From: Pseudooceanicola marinus
GTDB lineage: Bacteria; Pseudomonadota; Alphaproteobacteria; Rhodobacterales; Rhodobacteraceae
Direction of reading: 5' to 3'
Length of the DNA: 64,000 nucleotides
Assembly (NCBI RefSeq): GCF_002786295.1
Contig: NZ_PGTC01000009.1
Location: 558,001 to 622,000, forward strand
The notes beneath the pieces are model-generated. The model saw nothing but the letters and a program-made list of their open reading frames with translations. It had not been told where the DNA came from and did no database searches. The position numbers and the translations under genes are program-made. Positions 24,632-33,410 of the stretch are shown here, piece after piece (position 1 is the first letter of the stretch; every line of letters begins with the position of its first letter).

Positions 24632-24954
24632 AGGACGTTGACGCTGGCCGGAGCGTGACCCTCGGTCAGAACGGGTAGGGCGGCGTTCGGCGCGCCTGAG
24701 GCAGAGTGAAGAGACACGAGGCGTGAAACGACATGGCGCGCGCTGCGGTCGACCGCCCGGATCACCTTCCTCCGGGGCCGCAGTGGCACGGCACCGCCGA
24801 ACAGGGACGCGCAGATGTGGCGCCCTCCCGCGCCGCTATGGTCCACCATTCCGGCCTTATCCCTCTGCAGGGGCCGGAACGGAAAGACCCCCGCCGGTTG
24901 CGGCGGGGGTCTTTGTTTTTCACTCAGATCCGGCGGGGCTGTGCCCCGCAGGCG
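24632..24954. other. Intergenic stretch with a shared terminator
   Basis: No gene with a plausible ribosome site. The small frames here are antisense or run into ileS. It holds the terminator at 24883-24920; the rest shows no clear motif. Confidence 0.5.
24883..24920 (+). terminator. Bidirectional terminator between the unknown gene and ileS
   Basis: Perfect 14-bp stem AAAGACCCCCGCCG (24883-24896) / CGGCGGGGGTCTTT (24901-24914), loop GTTG, then GTTTTT. On the minus strand the stem ends in TTT, so it can also end the ileS transcript. Confidence 0.9.
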
Positions 24955-27942
24955 TCAGTCCAGCGCGCTGTCGCAGCGCCCGCAGACGCCCGGGTGCGCA
25001 TGGGTGCCCACGTCCGGCAGGATCTTCCAGCAACGCTGACACTTCTCGCCCTCGGCCTTTTCGAAGACCACGGCGATGCCAGAAACCTCGGGCAGGCGGT
25101 AGGCCTCCTGTGGGGCGGGATCGGCCGACAGCTGCAGGTCCGAGGTGATGCAGATGTCGGCGAAGTTCACCGACTTCAGCGCCGCCAGCACATCTGCATC
25201 CTCGACATGGACGACCGGCGCGGCCTCCAGTGAGGCGCCGATCACCTTGTCAACCCGCTGCACCTCCAGCGCGGCGGTAACGACACGGCGCGCCTGGCGC
25301 ACGCGGGCCCACTTGGCGGCCAGCGCCGCGTCCTTCCAGGACGCCGGCGTCTCCGGGAAGTCCTGCAGGTGGACGGAGCTGTCCTCGCCGGGGAAGCGTT
25401 CCAGCCAGACCTCTTCCATGGTGAAGCACAGCACCGGCGCCAGCCAGGTGGTCAGACGGTGGAACAGGATGTCCAGCACGCTGCGCGTAGCCTTGGCCCG
25501 CAGGGTGTCGCCGTCGCAGTAGAGCGCATCCTTGCGGATGTCGAAGTAGAAGGACGACAGCTCTACCGTGGCGAAGTTGAACACCGCCTGGAAGACGCCC
25601 TGGAAGTCGAAGGCGCGGTAGCCCTGCTGCACGACCTCGTCCAGCTCTGCCAGGCGATGCAGGACCCAGCGTTCCAGCTCCGGCATGTCAGCGGGGGCCA
25701 CGCGGTCCTCCTCGCGGAAATCGCCAAGCGAGCCCAGGATGAAGCGCATGGTGTTGCGCAGACGGCGGTAGCTGTCAGCGGTGCCCTTCAGGATCGTGTC
25801 CCCGATCCGCTGGTCGGCCATGTAGTCGGTCTGGGCCACCCAGAGGCGCAGGATGTCCGCGCCGTACTGCTTGATGACGTCCTGCGGCGCGATGGTGTTG
25901 CCGAGCGACTTGGACATCTTGTTGCCCTTCTCGTCCAGCGTGAACCCATGGGTCACCACGTTGCGGTAGGGCGCGCGACCCAGGGTGCCGCAGGCCTCCA
26001 GCAGGGAAGAGTGGAACCAGCCGCGGTGCTGGTCGGTGCCTTCCATGTAGACGTCGGCAATGCCGTCCTCGGTGCCGTCGGGACGATCCCGCAGCACGAA
26101 GGCATGGGTGGAGCCACTGTCGAACCACACGTCGAGGATGTCATCGACCTTCTGCCATTCGGCCGGGTCGTAGTCATTGCCCAGGAACCGTTCCTTGGCG
26201 CCATCCTTGTACCAGGCATCGGCGCCCTCGGCCTCGAAGGCCTCGATGATGCGGGCGTTGACGGCCGGATCGCGCAGCAGGAAGTCGGGATCCGTCGGCA
26301 GGGCGCCCACCTTGGTGAAACAGGTCAGCGGCACACCCCAGGCCCGCTGGCGCGACAGCACCCAGTCGGGACGGCTTTCCATCATCGAATGCAGGCGGTT
26401 GCGGCCCGACTGCGGCGTGAACTTCACCAGCTCCTCGATGGATTTCAGCGCGCGTTCGCGGATCGTCTCGCCGTGCTGGTCCTGGCCGTCGTCGACCTTT
26501 CGGTCGATCGCGGCGAACCACTGCGAGGTGTTACGGAAGATCACCGGCGCCTTGGAACGCCAGGAATGCGGGTAGCTGTGCTTGATCTTGCCGCGCGCCA
26601 TCAGCCCACCCACCTCGGCGAGCTTGTCGATGACGGCCTTGTTGGCATCGCCCTCACCGCCCTTGCGGTTCAGGATGTACTTGCCCCCGAAGAAGGGCAG
26701 GTCGGCGCGCAAAGCGCCATCGTCCATCACGTTGTAGGTGATGACCTGGTCGAGCATGCCGAGATCACGGTAAAGCTCGTATTCCTCCATCCCGTGCGAG
26801 GGGGCGCAGTGGACGAAGCCGGTGCCTTCCTCGTCGGTGACAAAGGGCGCGGCGCGGAAATCGCGCGGCGCGTCCCATTCGCCGTTCGACCCTTCGGTAC
26901 CCGCCAGCGGGTGCGCCAGCGTCATCGCGGCCAGCTGATTGGCGCTGACGTCGCTGACGCGTTTCCACTGACCGTCTTCCAGGCGCGCCTTGGCGAAGGT
27001 CTGGGCGGCCAGCTTGTCTGCCAGGATGTATTTCTCGCCGACCTGCAGCCAGCATTCGTCCGGCGTCCCGGTGACCTCGTAGAGGCCGTAGTCAAAGTCG
27101 GCGCCGAAGACGACGGCCTTGTTCGACGGGACGGTCCAGGGCGTCGTGGTCCAGATCACCACATGGGCGCCCAGGAACTTCTCCCGCGCGGCCTGGGCCG
27201 CCTCGACGACTGCCTGGCGGGCCTCGGCGCTTTCTTCCTCGTCCGAGCTCTCGCCGGCCCCGGGGGCGAAATCGGCGACCTTGAACTTCACCCAGATGGT
27301 GAAGCTTTCCTTGTCATGGTATTCCACTTCGGCCTCGGCCAGGGCGGTCTTTTCCACCGGCGACCACATCACGGGCTTCGAGCCCTGATAGAGCGTGCCG
27401 TTCATCAGGAACTTCATGAATTCCTCGGCGATGACGCGCTCGGCGTGGAAGTTCATGGTCAGGTAGGGATCATCCCAGTTGCCGGTGATGCCGAGGCGCT
27501 TGAACTCCTCGCGCTGCACGTCCACCCAGCCTTCGGCGAACTTGCGGCATTCCTGGCGGAAGTCGACCACGTCGACCTCATCCTTGTTGCGGCCCTTCTT
27601 GCGATACTGCTCCTCGATCTTCCACTCGATCGGCAGGCCGTGGCAGTCCCAGCCGGGCACGTAACGCGCGTCATGACCCATCATCTGGTGCGACCGTACG
27701 ATCATGTCCTTGATCGTCTTGTTCAGGGCGTGACCGATGTGCAGGTGGCCGTTGGCATAGGGGGGGCCGTCATGCAGGGTGAAGGGTGTCCGCCCCTCCT
27801 TCTCGCGCAGGCGGTCGTAGATGCCGATCTTTTCCCAGCGGTCCAGCCAGCCGGGCTCGCGCTTGGGCAGGCCCGCGCGCATGGGGAAATCGGTTTTCGG
27901 AAGGTTCAGCGTGTCTTTGTAGTCAGGCGTCTCGGCGCACAT
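24955..27942 (-). CDS. ileS: Isoleucyl-tRNA synthetase
   Basis: A 995-residue class I synthetase that charges tRNA-Ile. The HIGH motif is in YANGHLHIGHALNK (near residue 63) and the KMSKS loop in KGNKMSKSLGN. The CP1 editing domain is present (VIWTTTPWTVPSNKAVVF, with GTGFVHCAPSHG). A C-terminal Zn finger is intact (CQRCW ... CGRC). A short acidic insert rich in Ser and Glu lies at about residues 226-245, before the editing core. It stands alone on the minus strand, and its upstream region contains two repeat elements. Confidence 0.97.
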   Translation of the reverse strand: MCAETPDYKDTLNLPKTDFPMRAGLPKREPGWLDRWEKIGIYDRLREKEGRTPFTLHDGPPYANGHLHIGHALNKTIKDMIVRSHQMMGHDARYVPGWDCHGLPIEWKIEEQYRKKGRNKDEVDVVDFRQECRKFAEGWVDVQREEFKRLGITGNWDDPYLTMNFHAERVIAEEFMKFLMNGTLYQGSKPVMWSPVEKTALAEAEVEYHDKESFTIWVKFKVADFAPGAGESSDEEESAEARQAVVEAAQAAREKFLGAHVVIWTTTPWTVPSNKAVVFGADFDYGLYEVTGTPDECWLQVGEKYILADKLAAQTFAKARLEDGQWKRVSDVSANQLAAMTLAHPLAGTEGSNGEWDAPRDFRAAPFVTDEEGTGFVHCAPSHGMEEYELYRDLGMLDQVITYNVMDDGALRADLPFFGGKYILNRKGGEGDANKAVIDKLAEVGGLMARGKIKHSYPHSWRSKAPVIFRNTSQWFAAIDRKVDDGQDQHGETIRERALKSIEELVKFTPQSGRNRLHSMMESRPDWVLSRQRAWGVPLTCFTKVGALPTDPDFLLRDPAVNARIIEAFEAEGADAWYKDGAKERFLGNDYDPAEWQKVDDILDVWFDSGSTHAFVLRDRPDGTEDGIADVYMEGTDQHRGWFHSSLLEACGTLGRAPYRNVVTHGFTLDEKGNKMSKSLGNTIAPQDVIKQYGADILRLWVAQTDYMADQRIGDTILKGTADSYRRLRNTMRFILGSLGDFREEDRVAPADMPELERWVLHRLAELDEVVQQGYRAFDFQGVFQAVFNFATVELSSFYFDIRKDALYCDGDTLRAKATRSVLDILFHRLTTWLAPVLCFTMEEVWLERFPGEDSSVHLQDFPETPASWKDAALAAKWARVRQARRVVTAALEVQRVDKVIGASLEAAPVVHVEDADVLAALKSVNFADICITSDLQLSADPAPQEAYRLPEVSGIAVVFEKAEGEKCQRCWKILPDVGTHAHPGVCGRCDSALD

Positions 27943-28150
27943 GGTCGTGATCCGTTTCAGGAAGTCGCAATGTCTGTGAAAGGTCGGCGCGGTATCCCAT
28001 ACGCCTTGTCCCGGCGGCTCGAGTTCAGAGCGCCGGGCATGTAATTCGAATGATGATGGCGAAGGCTCGGGTCATCATGGGGGATGCATACACGCGGGGC
28101 GGGCGGGCGTCCAGAGGATCGGGGGCCTGTGCCTGCGGCAGGTGTCGGAT

Positions 28151-28169
28151 GCCTCCGGCGGGAGTATTT
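28151..28169 (+). repeat. Two-hairpin intergenic element, copy D (short form)
   Basis: GCCTCCGGCGGGAGTATTT, identical over 19 bp to copy B at 10261-10279, followed by TGGACGACGTGAAGA. A small hairpin (GCCTGCGGCAGG region, 28131-28142) precedes it. Confidence 0.75.
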
Positions 28170-28295
28170 TGGACGACGTGAAGACAGGGGGCTGCCCCCG
28201 GGTTGCCCGACTTTCGAGGACGGGGGCGTGGCACGCTCCTCATGGCGAAAGGAGGCCGACTTTCCGGGCACTGTCCCGCCTCTTCACGTCGTCGG

Positions 28296-28336
28296 AAATA
28301 CTCCGGGGGGCGCCGAAGGCGGGGGGCGGCGCCCCC
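28296..28336 (-). repeat. Two-hairpin intergenic element, copy E
   Basis: On the minus strand: hairpin 1 GGGGGC-GCC-GCCCCC (28336-28322), hairpin 2 CGCC-TTC-GGCG (28321-28311), then CCCCCCGGAGTATTT ending at 28296, then CCGACGACGTGAAGA. It starts 9 nt after the ycjF stop. Confidence 0.8.
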
Positions 28337-28345
28337 TCCGCGCTT

Positions 28346-29398
28346 TCAGTCCGCGCCACCCTCGGTCTTCTCTGCCTTGGCGAAAAGGCCGGTCAGCGCA
28401 GTCTGGATGATCGAGGTAACCCGCGGGCGGCGCCCGTCGGAGAAGGGCATGGGGCGGCAGACTTCCATCGCCGCGAGGCCGACGCGGGCCGTCAGCGCCC
28501 CGTTGACCACCCCTTCGCCGAAGCGGCGCGACAGGCGCGCCAGCAGGTTGCCGCCCAGCACGGAGCCCAGCATGTCGTCGCCCATGGCCACGGCGCCGGT
28601 GGCCACCAGGTGGGTCATCACCGCGCGCAGCAGGCGCCAGGACCCCAGCGTGCCCGAGCGGCCGCCGTAGATTTCCGCGATGCGGCGGATCATGCGGATA
28701 TTGGCGCCAAGGGCCGTGGCGACATCCGCCAGGGCCAAGGGCACCAGGGCGGTCACCGTGGCCACCTGCCGCGCGGCGGCTTCCACCTCGGCGCGGGCCG
28801 CGCGGTCCAGGGGCGTCAGCAGCTCACCTTCCGCCAGGTCCAGCAGGGAGGCGGCGTCGAACTGGTCGGGCTGGCGTTCGTCGAACCGCTCCACCTGCCA
28901 GCGCATCTCGGGCCGGCCCCGGTAGAGTTTCGTCAGCTGCCGTGTGGCCTCACGGGCCTGGGCCAGCTCGTCCGAGGCGCGGGCGTCGGCCATCACCTTG
29001 TGCAGCCGGTCCATGCGCGCCAGCCGGGCAAATGCCGTCAGCTCCTTCACCACGATGGCCAGCAGCACCGCCAGGAAGGCGCCGATCAGCACTGTCACCG
29101 CCCAGCCCAGCCAGGGGGTGGAGGCAATCAGCGCCGTCACCGCGTTCCAGGCCGCGGTGGAGATCGCCACCGTCAGCAGCGCCCCGGCCAGGGCCCAGAA
29201 CCAGCGCGCCAGCCGCGAGGGTTTGCGCGCCATCAGCCGCGCGGTCCGCGCCAGCCGGGCATCGGCGGCGGGCAGGGAGGTGTCGGGCACCGGGGGCGCC
29301 ATGTCGGGGCGGGCGGCGGGGCCGTCGACCTCGATCAGGACGGGACCGGCTTGCTTGCCTGCGGCGGGACGGGCGGTGTCGTCGGAGCGGTCGGTCAT
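28346..29398 (-). CDS. ycjF: YcjF-family membrane protein (UPF0283/TIGR01620)
   Basis: A 350-residue inner-membrane protein. A disordered N-terminal part (1-70) is followed by two transmembrane helices (about 70-118, WFWALAGALLTVAISTAAW and VTVLIGAFLAVLLAIVV). The C-terminal domain with AAARQVATVTALVPLALADV and NIRMIRRIAEIYGGRSG is the TIGR01620 core. The family partners with YcjX and is linked to envelope or heat stress, without a known reaction. The start overlaps the GNAT stop by 4 nt (ATGA), which places it as third gene of ycjX-GNAT-ycjF. Confidence 0.85.
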   Translation of the reverse strand: MTDRSDDTARPAAGKQAGPVLIEVDGPAARPDMAPPVPDTSLPAADARLARTARLMARKPSRLARWFWALAGALLTVAISTAAWNAVTALIASTPWLGWAVTVLIGAFLAVLLAIVVKELTAFARLARMDRLHKVMADARASDELAQAREATRQLTKLYRGRPEMRWQVERFDERQPDQFDAASLLDLAEGELLTPLDRAARAEVEAAARQVATVTALVPLALADVATALGANIRMIRRIAEIYGGRSGTLGSWRLLRAVMTHLVATGAVAMGDDMLGSVLGGNLLARLSRRFGEGVVNGALTARVGLAAMEVCRPMPFSDGRRPRVTSIIQTALTGLFAKAEKTEGGAD

Positions 29399-29871
29399 GC
29401 GGCGGCCTCCTGTCGGGATGTCGGGACGTGGGGGGCGGCGCTCCAGATCATCAGGACCTCGGGGAGGGCCTCGTCATTGCCTTGCCCGTCGCTGTAGCCC
29501 ATGGTGACGAAGCCTTCGGCGGCGTAGAAACGGCGGGCGGCGTGGTTGTCCTGGGGCGTCCAGATCGACAGCGCCGCCTGGGTGTCCTTGGCGCGGCGCA
29601 GAAGCGCCCGGCCGAGCCCTGCGCGCCGGGCGCGGGCATGGACGTAGAGCGCCTGGATCTGCTGGTCACGCTGCGCCAGGAAGGCCGCCGGGCCGCGCCG
29701 GTCGCGGACCAGCCAGACCGTGTCGCGGCGCACCAGGCGTGCCAGCAGGCGCAGGTCCGCCAGAGGCGAGCGGGCGCGCGGGTGGCCCGGGGCGCGGGTA
29801 TGCGACCAGAGCACGCGGGCCAGCCCCGGCACGTCGCGCAGCCGCGCCCGGGTGATGCGCGGCGCGCTCAC
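29395..29871 (-). CDS. GNAT acetyltransferase between ycjX and ycjF
   Basis: A 158-residue GNAT protein starting at GTG 29871, which overlaps the ycjX stop (GTGA), and ending over the ycjF start (ATGA). The fold is shown by ITRARLRDVPGLARVL, the CoA loop ARARRAGLGRALLRRA and motif B NHAARRFYAAEGFVTMGY. The longer frame upstream lies inside ycjX and is not used. Double coupling to the ycjX/ycjF pair suggests a shared role; the substrate is unknown. Confidence 0.83.
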   Translation of the reverse strand: MSAPRITRARLRDVPGLARVLWSHTRAPGHPRARSPLADLRLLARLVRRDTVWLVRDRRGPAAFLAQRDQQIQALYVHARARRAGLGRALLRRAKDTQAALSIWTPQDNHAARRFYAAEGFVTMGYSDGQGNDEALPEVLMIWSAAPHVPTSRQEAAA

Positions 29872-31313
29872 AGCCGGTCCCCCAGAAGGAACTGTGCTGC
29901 GCGGTCCAGCCGGATATGCGGCGGCCCTTCGCCGGGTTTCAGCATCAAGGGCGCGGGCTGGAAGTTCATGATGCGGTAATCGCCGTCCAGCCACTTGTCC
30001 CCGGCCTGGAAGCCTCGGGTGATGCGGCTGGGATCCTCGGGCAGTTCGCCGGGATAGAAGGCGGCCTCGCGCCCGTCGGCCAGCCGCCCGCGCACGCAGT
30101 CCAGCTGCCGCCCGTCGTGGGTCAAGGTCTCCTCCACCGTGGTCCGCAGCGCGGCGATGGACATGGACGACGTGCTGGCGCCGGCGAAATCGGCGCGCGA
30201 CACCGCCTTGGCCAGCAGCGCGTCCAGCACGGCCGTCAGGCGCGGGTGCTGGGAATGGTGCAGGTGGTCGGCCTTGGTCGCGGCAAAGAGGATCTTCTCC
30301 ACCCGCTTGCCAAAGAGGAACTGGGTCAGCCAGGCGTTGCGACCGGGGCGGAAGGCCTGCAGGATCGCCTCCATGCCGCGGCCCAGGTCATCGACGGCCT
30401 CGGGCCCCGCATGGATCGCCGAAAGGGCGTCGACCAGCACCACCTGGCGGTCGATGCGGGCGAAATGTTCGGTGAAGAAGGGTTTGACGACGCGGGCCTT
30501 GTAGGCCTCGTAGCGGCGCTCCATCTCGCGCCACAGGCCCTTGCGGGCCGGTTTTTCCTCCGGCGGCAGGGGGGCGAAGGTCAGCACCGGAGAACCGGCA
30601 AGGTCGCCGGGCAGCAGGAACCGCCCCGGCGTGACATCGGAAATGCCGTGGGTCCGCGCCTCGCCCAGGTAGGCGGTGTAGATCCGCGACAGCTCCTGCG
30701 CGGCGGGTTCGTCGAAACTGTCGGTGCCCCGGGCCGCGCGCGCCGCGTCGAGGAAGGACTGCGCATAGGCGCGCCCCTCCATCCGGGCGAGCGTGTCGGC
30801 GGACCACTCGGCATAGCTTTTGTCCATCAGCCCGAGGTCCAGCAGCCATTCGCCGGGATAATCCACGATGTCGAGGTGAAAGGTGCGCGGCCCCGTCACC
30901 CCGCCCAGAAGGCCCGTGGGCCGCACCCGGAAGGACAGGCGCAGTTCGGAGATCGACCGCGTGCTGTCGGGCCAGTGCGGTTTGGGGCCGGTGAGGGCCG
31001 CCAGGTGATCCTCGTACTCGAAGCGGGGCAGGGTGTCGTCGGGCTGGGGCTGCAGGTAGGTGGCCAGGATCCGCCCCTCGGCCTGGGCGGCCAGCCCGGT
31101 CATCCGGGCGCGGTTCAGCAGGTTCGCCACCAGCGAGGTGATGAACACCGTCTTGCCGGCTCGCGCCATGCCGGTGATGCCGAGCCGCAGCGAGGGTTCC
31201 AGGAAGGTGGCGGAGAAACTGTCGGAGGCGGCCTCCACCTGCCGCGAGATGCCATCCGCCAGCGAGGTGATGCCGAAATGCGTGCCGTATCGGCCGAAGG
31301 TGCGGGGTGCCAC
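29868..31313 (-). CDS. ycjX: YcjX-family P-loop GTPase-like protein
   Basis: A 481-residue YcjX/DUF463 protein. The P-loop is GMARAGKTVF (about residue 50), with DIVDYPGEWLLDL as the switch II-like DxxG element and KILFAATKADHL as the T/NKxD-like base motif. It is a stress-induced nucleotide-binding protein in enterics, with no known reaction. GTG 31313 has the strong ribosome site GAGGAG; an ATG at 31334 in frame has none. First gene of the ycjX-GNAT-ycjF unit. Confidence 0.87.
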   Translation of the reverse strand: MAPRTFGRYGTHFGITSLADGISRQVEAASDSFSATFLEPSLRLGITGMARAGKTVFITSLVANLLNRARMTGLAAQAEGRILATYLQPQPDDTLPRFEYEDHLAALTGPKPHWPDSTRSISELRLSFRVRPTGLLGGVTGPRTFHLDIVDYPGEWLLDLGLMDKSYAEWSADTLARMEGRAYAQSFLDAARAARGTDSFDEPAAQELSRIYTAYLGEARTHGISDVTPGRFLLPGDLAGSPVLTFAPLPPEEKPARKGLWREMERRYEAYKARVVKPFFTEHFARIDRQVVLVDALSAIHAGPEAVDDLGRGMEAILQAFRPGRNAWLTQFLFGKRVEKILFAATKADHLHHSQHPRLTAVLDALLAKAVSRADFAGASTSSMSIAALRTTVEETLTHDGRQLDCVRGRLADGREAAFYPGELPEDPSRITRGFQAGDKWLDGDYRIMNFQPAPLMLKPGEGPPHIRLDRAAQFLLGDRL

Positions 31314-31441
31314 GGGATCTCCTCTTGCCTGCACAGACAGAGATAGAGGCGGAGGCGCGGGTTTCCAAGCGTTCCGGCGCCCCGGGCCGGCGCCACGGCA
31401 GGGGATTGCGGCATGGGGCCCGGATGGGCTAAGCGCCGGGC

Positions 31442-32209
31442 ATGCCGAGATTTGCGCTACAGGTCGAATACCACGGGGGCCCCTTTGCCGGCTGGCAGAG
31501 GCAGGCCGACGTGCCCTCGGTGCAGGGCGCCATCGAGGCCGCCCTGGCGAAGCTGGAACCGGGCGAGCATACCATCGCCGCAGCCGGGCGGACCGACGCG
31601 GGGGTCCACGCGACGAGGCAGGTGGCCCAGTGCGACCTCACGCGCGACTGGGATCCCTTCCGCCTGAGTGAGGCGCTGAACTATCACCTGAAGCCAGATC
31701 CGGTGGCAATCCGCGCCTGTGCGCGGGTGACCGACGACTGGCACGCGCGGTTTTCGGCGCTGGAACGGCGCTACCTGTTCCGGCTGCTGGTACGGCGCGC
31801 GCCCGCCACCTTTGAGGCTGGTCTGGTCTGGCAGGTGAAACAGCCGCTGTCGCTGGAGGCGATGCGCGCGGGTGCGGCGCATCTGGTGGGGCACCACGAT
31901 TTCACCACCTTCCGCAGCTCCATCTGCCAGGCGGCCAGCCCGGTGAAGACCCTGGACGAGATCCGGATCGAGCCGGTCACGGGCCAGTCTGGGCCGGAAT
32001 TCCACTTCCACCTGCGGGCCCGCAGCTTCCTGCACAACCAGGTCCGGTCCATCGTTGGCACCCTGGAACGGGTGGGCGCCGGCGCCTGGGCGCCCGATCA
32101 GGTGAAGACCGCGCTGGAGGCCCGCGACCGGGCCGCCTGTGGCCCGGTCTGCCCGCCGGGCGGGCTCTACCTCGCCGGGGTGGGCTACCCCGAGGATCCC
32201 TTCGCCTGA
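31442..32209 (+). CDS. truA: tRNA pseudouridine(38-40) synthase
   Basis: A 255-residue TruA that isomerises U38-U40 of the anticodon arm. The catalytic Asp is in [11 protein letters not shown] (near residue 52). [18 protein letters not shown] at the start, [12 protein letters not shown] and [19 protein letters not shown] near the end are family blocks. The ribosome site is weak. It stands between the divergent ycjX gene and the oxygenase gene, with a 7-bp hairpin (32226-32244) after its stop. Confidence 0.95.
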   Translation: MPRFALQVEYHGGPFAGWQRQADVPSVQGAIEAALAKLEPGEHTIAAAGRTDAGVHATRQVAQCDLTRDWDPFRLSEALNYHLKPDPVAIRACARVTDDWHARFSALERRYLFRLLVRRAPATFEAGLVWQVKQPLSLEAMRAGAAHLVGHHDFTTFRSSICQAASPVKTLDEIRIEPVTGQSGPEFHFHLRARSFLHNQVRSIVGTLERVGAGAWAPDQVKTALEARDRAACGPVCPPGGLYLAGVGYPEDPFA

Positions 32210-32402
32210 GGGCGGAGGCGCCGCGCGTGGGCCTCGGGCCCACGACGCCCCGCCCTCCGTCCCGCATCCTTGCTCGCTTTCCCGGCGCGGCCTGTCTGGG
32301 CCTGCGCTTTGGCCTGTCTCTGCGCGTGCCGCCGCGCTGGCGCGCGTTGACAGCGCCCCCGGTCTGGCCGAACTTTGCCCCGGAACGACCAAAGGACCTG
32401 CC

Positions 32403-33368
32403 ATGAGCCTCGACGACAGCGCCGCCCCCGATTTCCCCATCCTGGACCTGGGCGCCTTTGCCGCCGCCGATGCCGCAGGTCGTGCCGCCATCGGCGCCGA
32501 GGTGGACCGCACCTGTCGCGAGACCGGCTTTCTGGCCGTCGGCAACCATGGCGTGCCGGAGGAGGTGATCGCGGGGCTCTGGTCCAGGCTGACCACCTTC
32601 TTCGATCTGCCGCCGGAGGAGAAGCAGAAGCTGAAGCCGGCCCCGGGTGATCCCTACGGCTACCTCGGCCCGGGATCCGAAGCCCTGGCCAAGTCGCGCG
32701 GCGAGGACACGCCCCCCGATCTGAAGGAGAGCTTCAACGGCGGGCCCCAGGCCGTGCCCGAGGGAGAGACGGATCCCCAGGCCTTGGCCTTTTGCTATGC
32801 TCCGACGCCCTGGCCTGAGGCGCCCGAGGGATTCCGCGAGGCCTGGACGGCCTACTACGCCGAGATGGAGGCCCTGGCCGCCCGCATCATGGAGGTCTTC
32901 GCCGTGGCCCTGGATCTACCGCAGGATCATTTCGCGGATGTCATCGACGCGCCGGTCAGCGGCATGCGGGCGCTGAACTATCCCGCGCAGGAGGTAGCGC
33001 CGGAAGAGGGCCAGCTGCGCGCCGGCGCCCATACCGACTACGGCTCGCTGACGATCCTGCTGCCCGAACCCGGGTCCCGCGGGCTGGAGATCCTGACGCC
33101 CGAAGGCACCTGGCGGGGCATCCCGCCGGTCGAGGGCGCCTTCGTGATCAACATCGGCGACCTGATGACGCTGTGGACCGGAGGGGAATGGGTGTCGACC
33201 CTGCACCGGGTGGTAACCCCGCCCGAGTGGGCGACGCGGCGGCGCATGTCCATCGCCTATTTCCACCAGCCCAACTGGCACGCCGAGATCCGGCCGCTGG
33301 CGGGAGAGGGGGAGCCGGTGTTGTCGGGCCCCTACCTGATGGGGAAATTCAACGCGGCCAACAGCTGA
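32403..33368 (+). CDS. 2-oxoglutarate/Fe(II)-type dioxygenase of the isopenicillin N synthase family
   Basis: A 321-residue oxygenase. The N-terminal DIOX_N domain (FPILDLGAFAAADAAGR, ETGFLAVGNHGV) leads into the double-stranded beta-helix with the Fe(II) facial triad HTDYGSLTIL (His, Asp) and STLHRVVTPP (His), plus the Arg-x-Ser anchor in RRRMSIAYF that binds 2-oxoglutarate. The bacterial family includes ethylene-forming-like and pyrimidine/flavonoid-like enzymes, so the substrate is not predictable. ATG 32403 gives the usual family length. It converges on the ATP-grasp gene. Confidence 0.87.
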   Translation: MSLDDSAAPDFPILDLGAFAAADAAGRAAIGAEVDRTCRETGFLAVGNHGVPEEVIAGLWSRLTTFFDLPPEEKQKLKPAPGDPYGYLGPGSEALAKSRGEDTPPDLKESFNGGPQAVPEGETDPQALAFCYAPTPWPEAPEGFREAWTAYYAEMEALAARIMEVFAVALDLPQDHFADVIDAPVSGMRALNYPAQEVAPEEGQLRAGAHTDYGSLTILLPEPGSRGLEILTPEGTWRGIPPVEGAFVINIGDLMTLWTGGEWVSTLHRVVTPPEWATRRRMSIAYFHQPNWHAEIRPLAGEGEPVLSGPYLMGKFNAANS

Positions 33369-33410
33369 ACCGGGGCTGGTCCGGCCCGCGCGCGGCGCGG
33401 GCCAGAAGCG

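Larger units (their letters stand above)
27943..28345. other. Region between ycjF and ileS holding an inverted pair of repeat elements
   Basis: No gene. It contains repeat copies D (plus) and E (minus), arranged head to head 127 bp apart, and the ileS promoter, which I cannot place with confidence. One open frame crosses the whole region but has no ribosome site. Confidence 0.6.

Noticed and set aside
24571-24849. 92-codon minus-strand frame downstream of the proline-rich gene
   Set aside because: Overlaps the end of that gene, has no ribosome site and no protein-like pattern.
25369-28044. 891-codon plus-strand frame antisense to ileS
   Set aside because: Same shadow effect; composition is artificial and no ribosome site is present.
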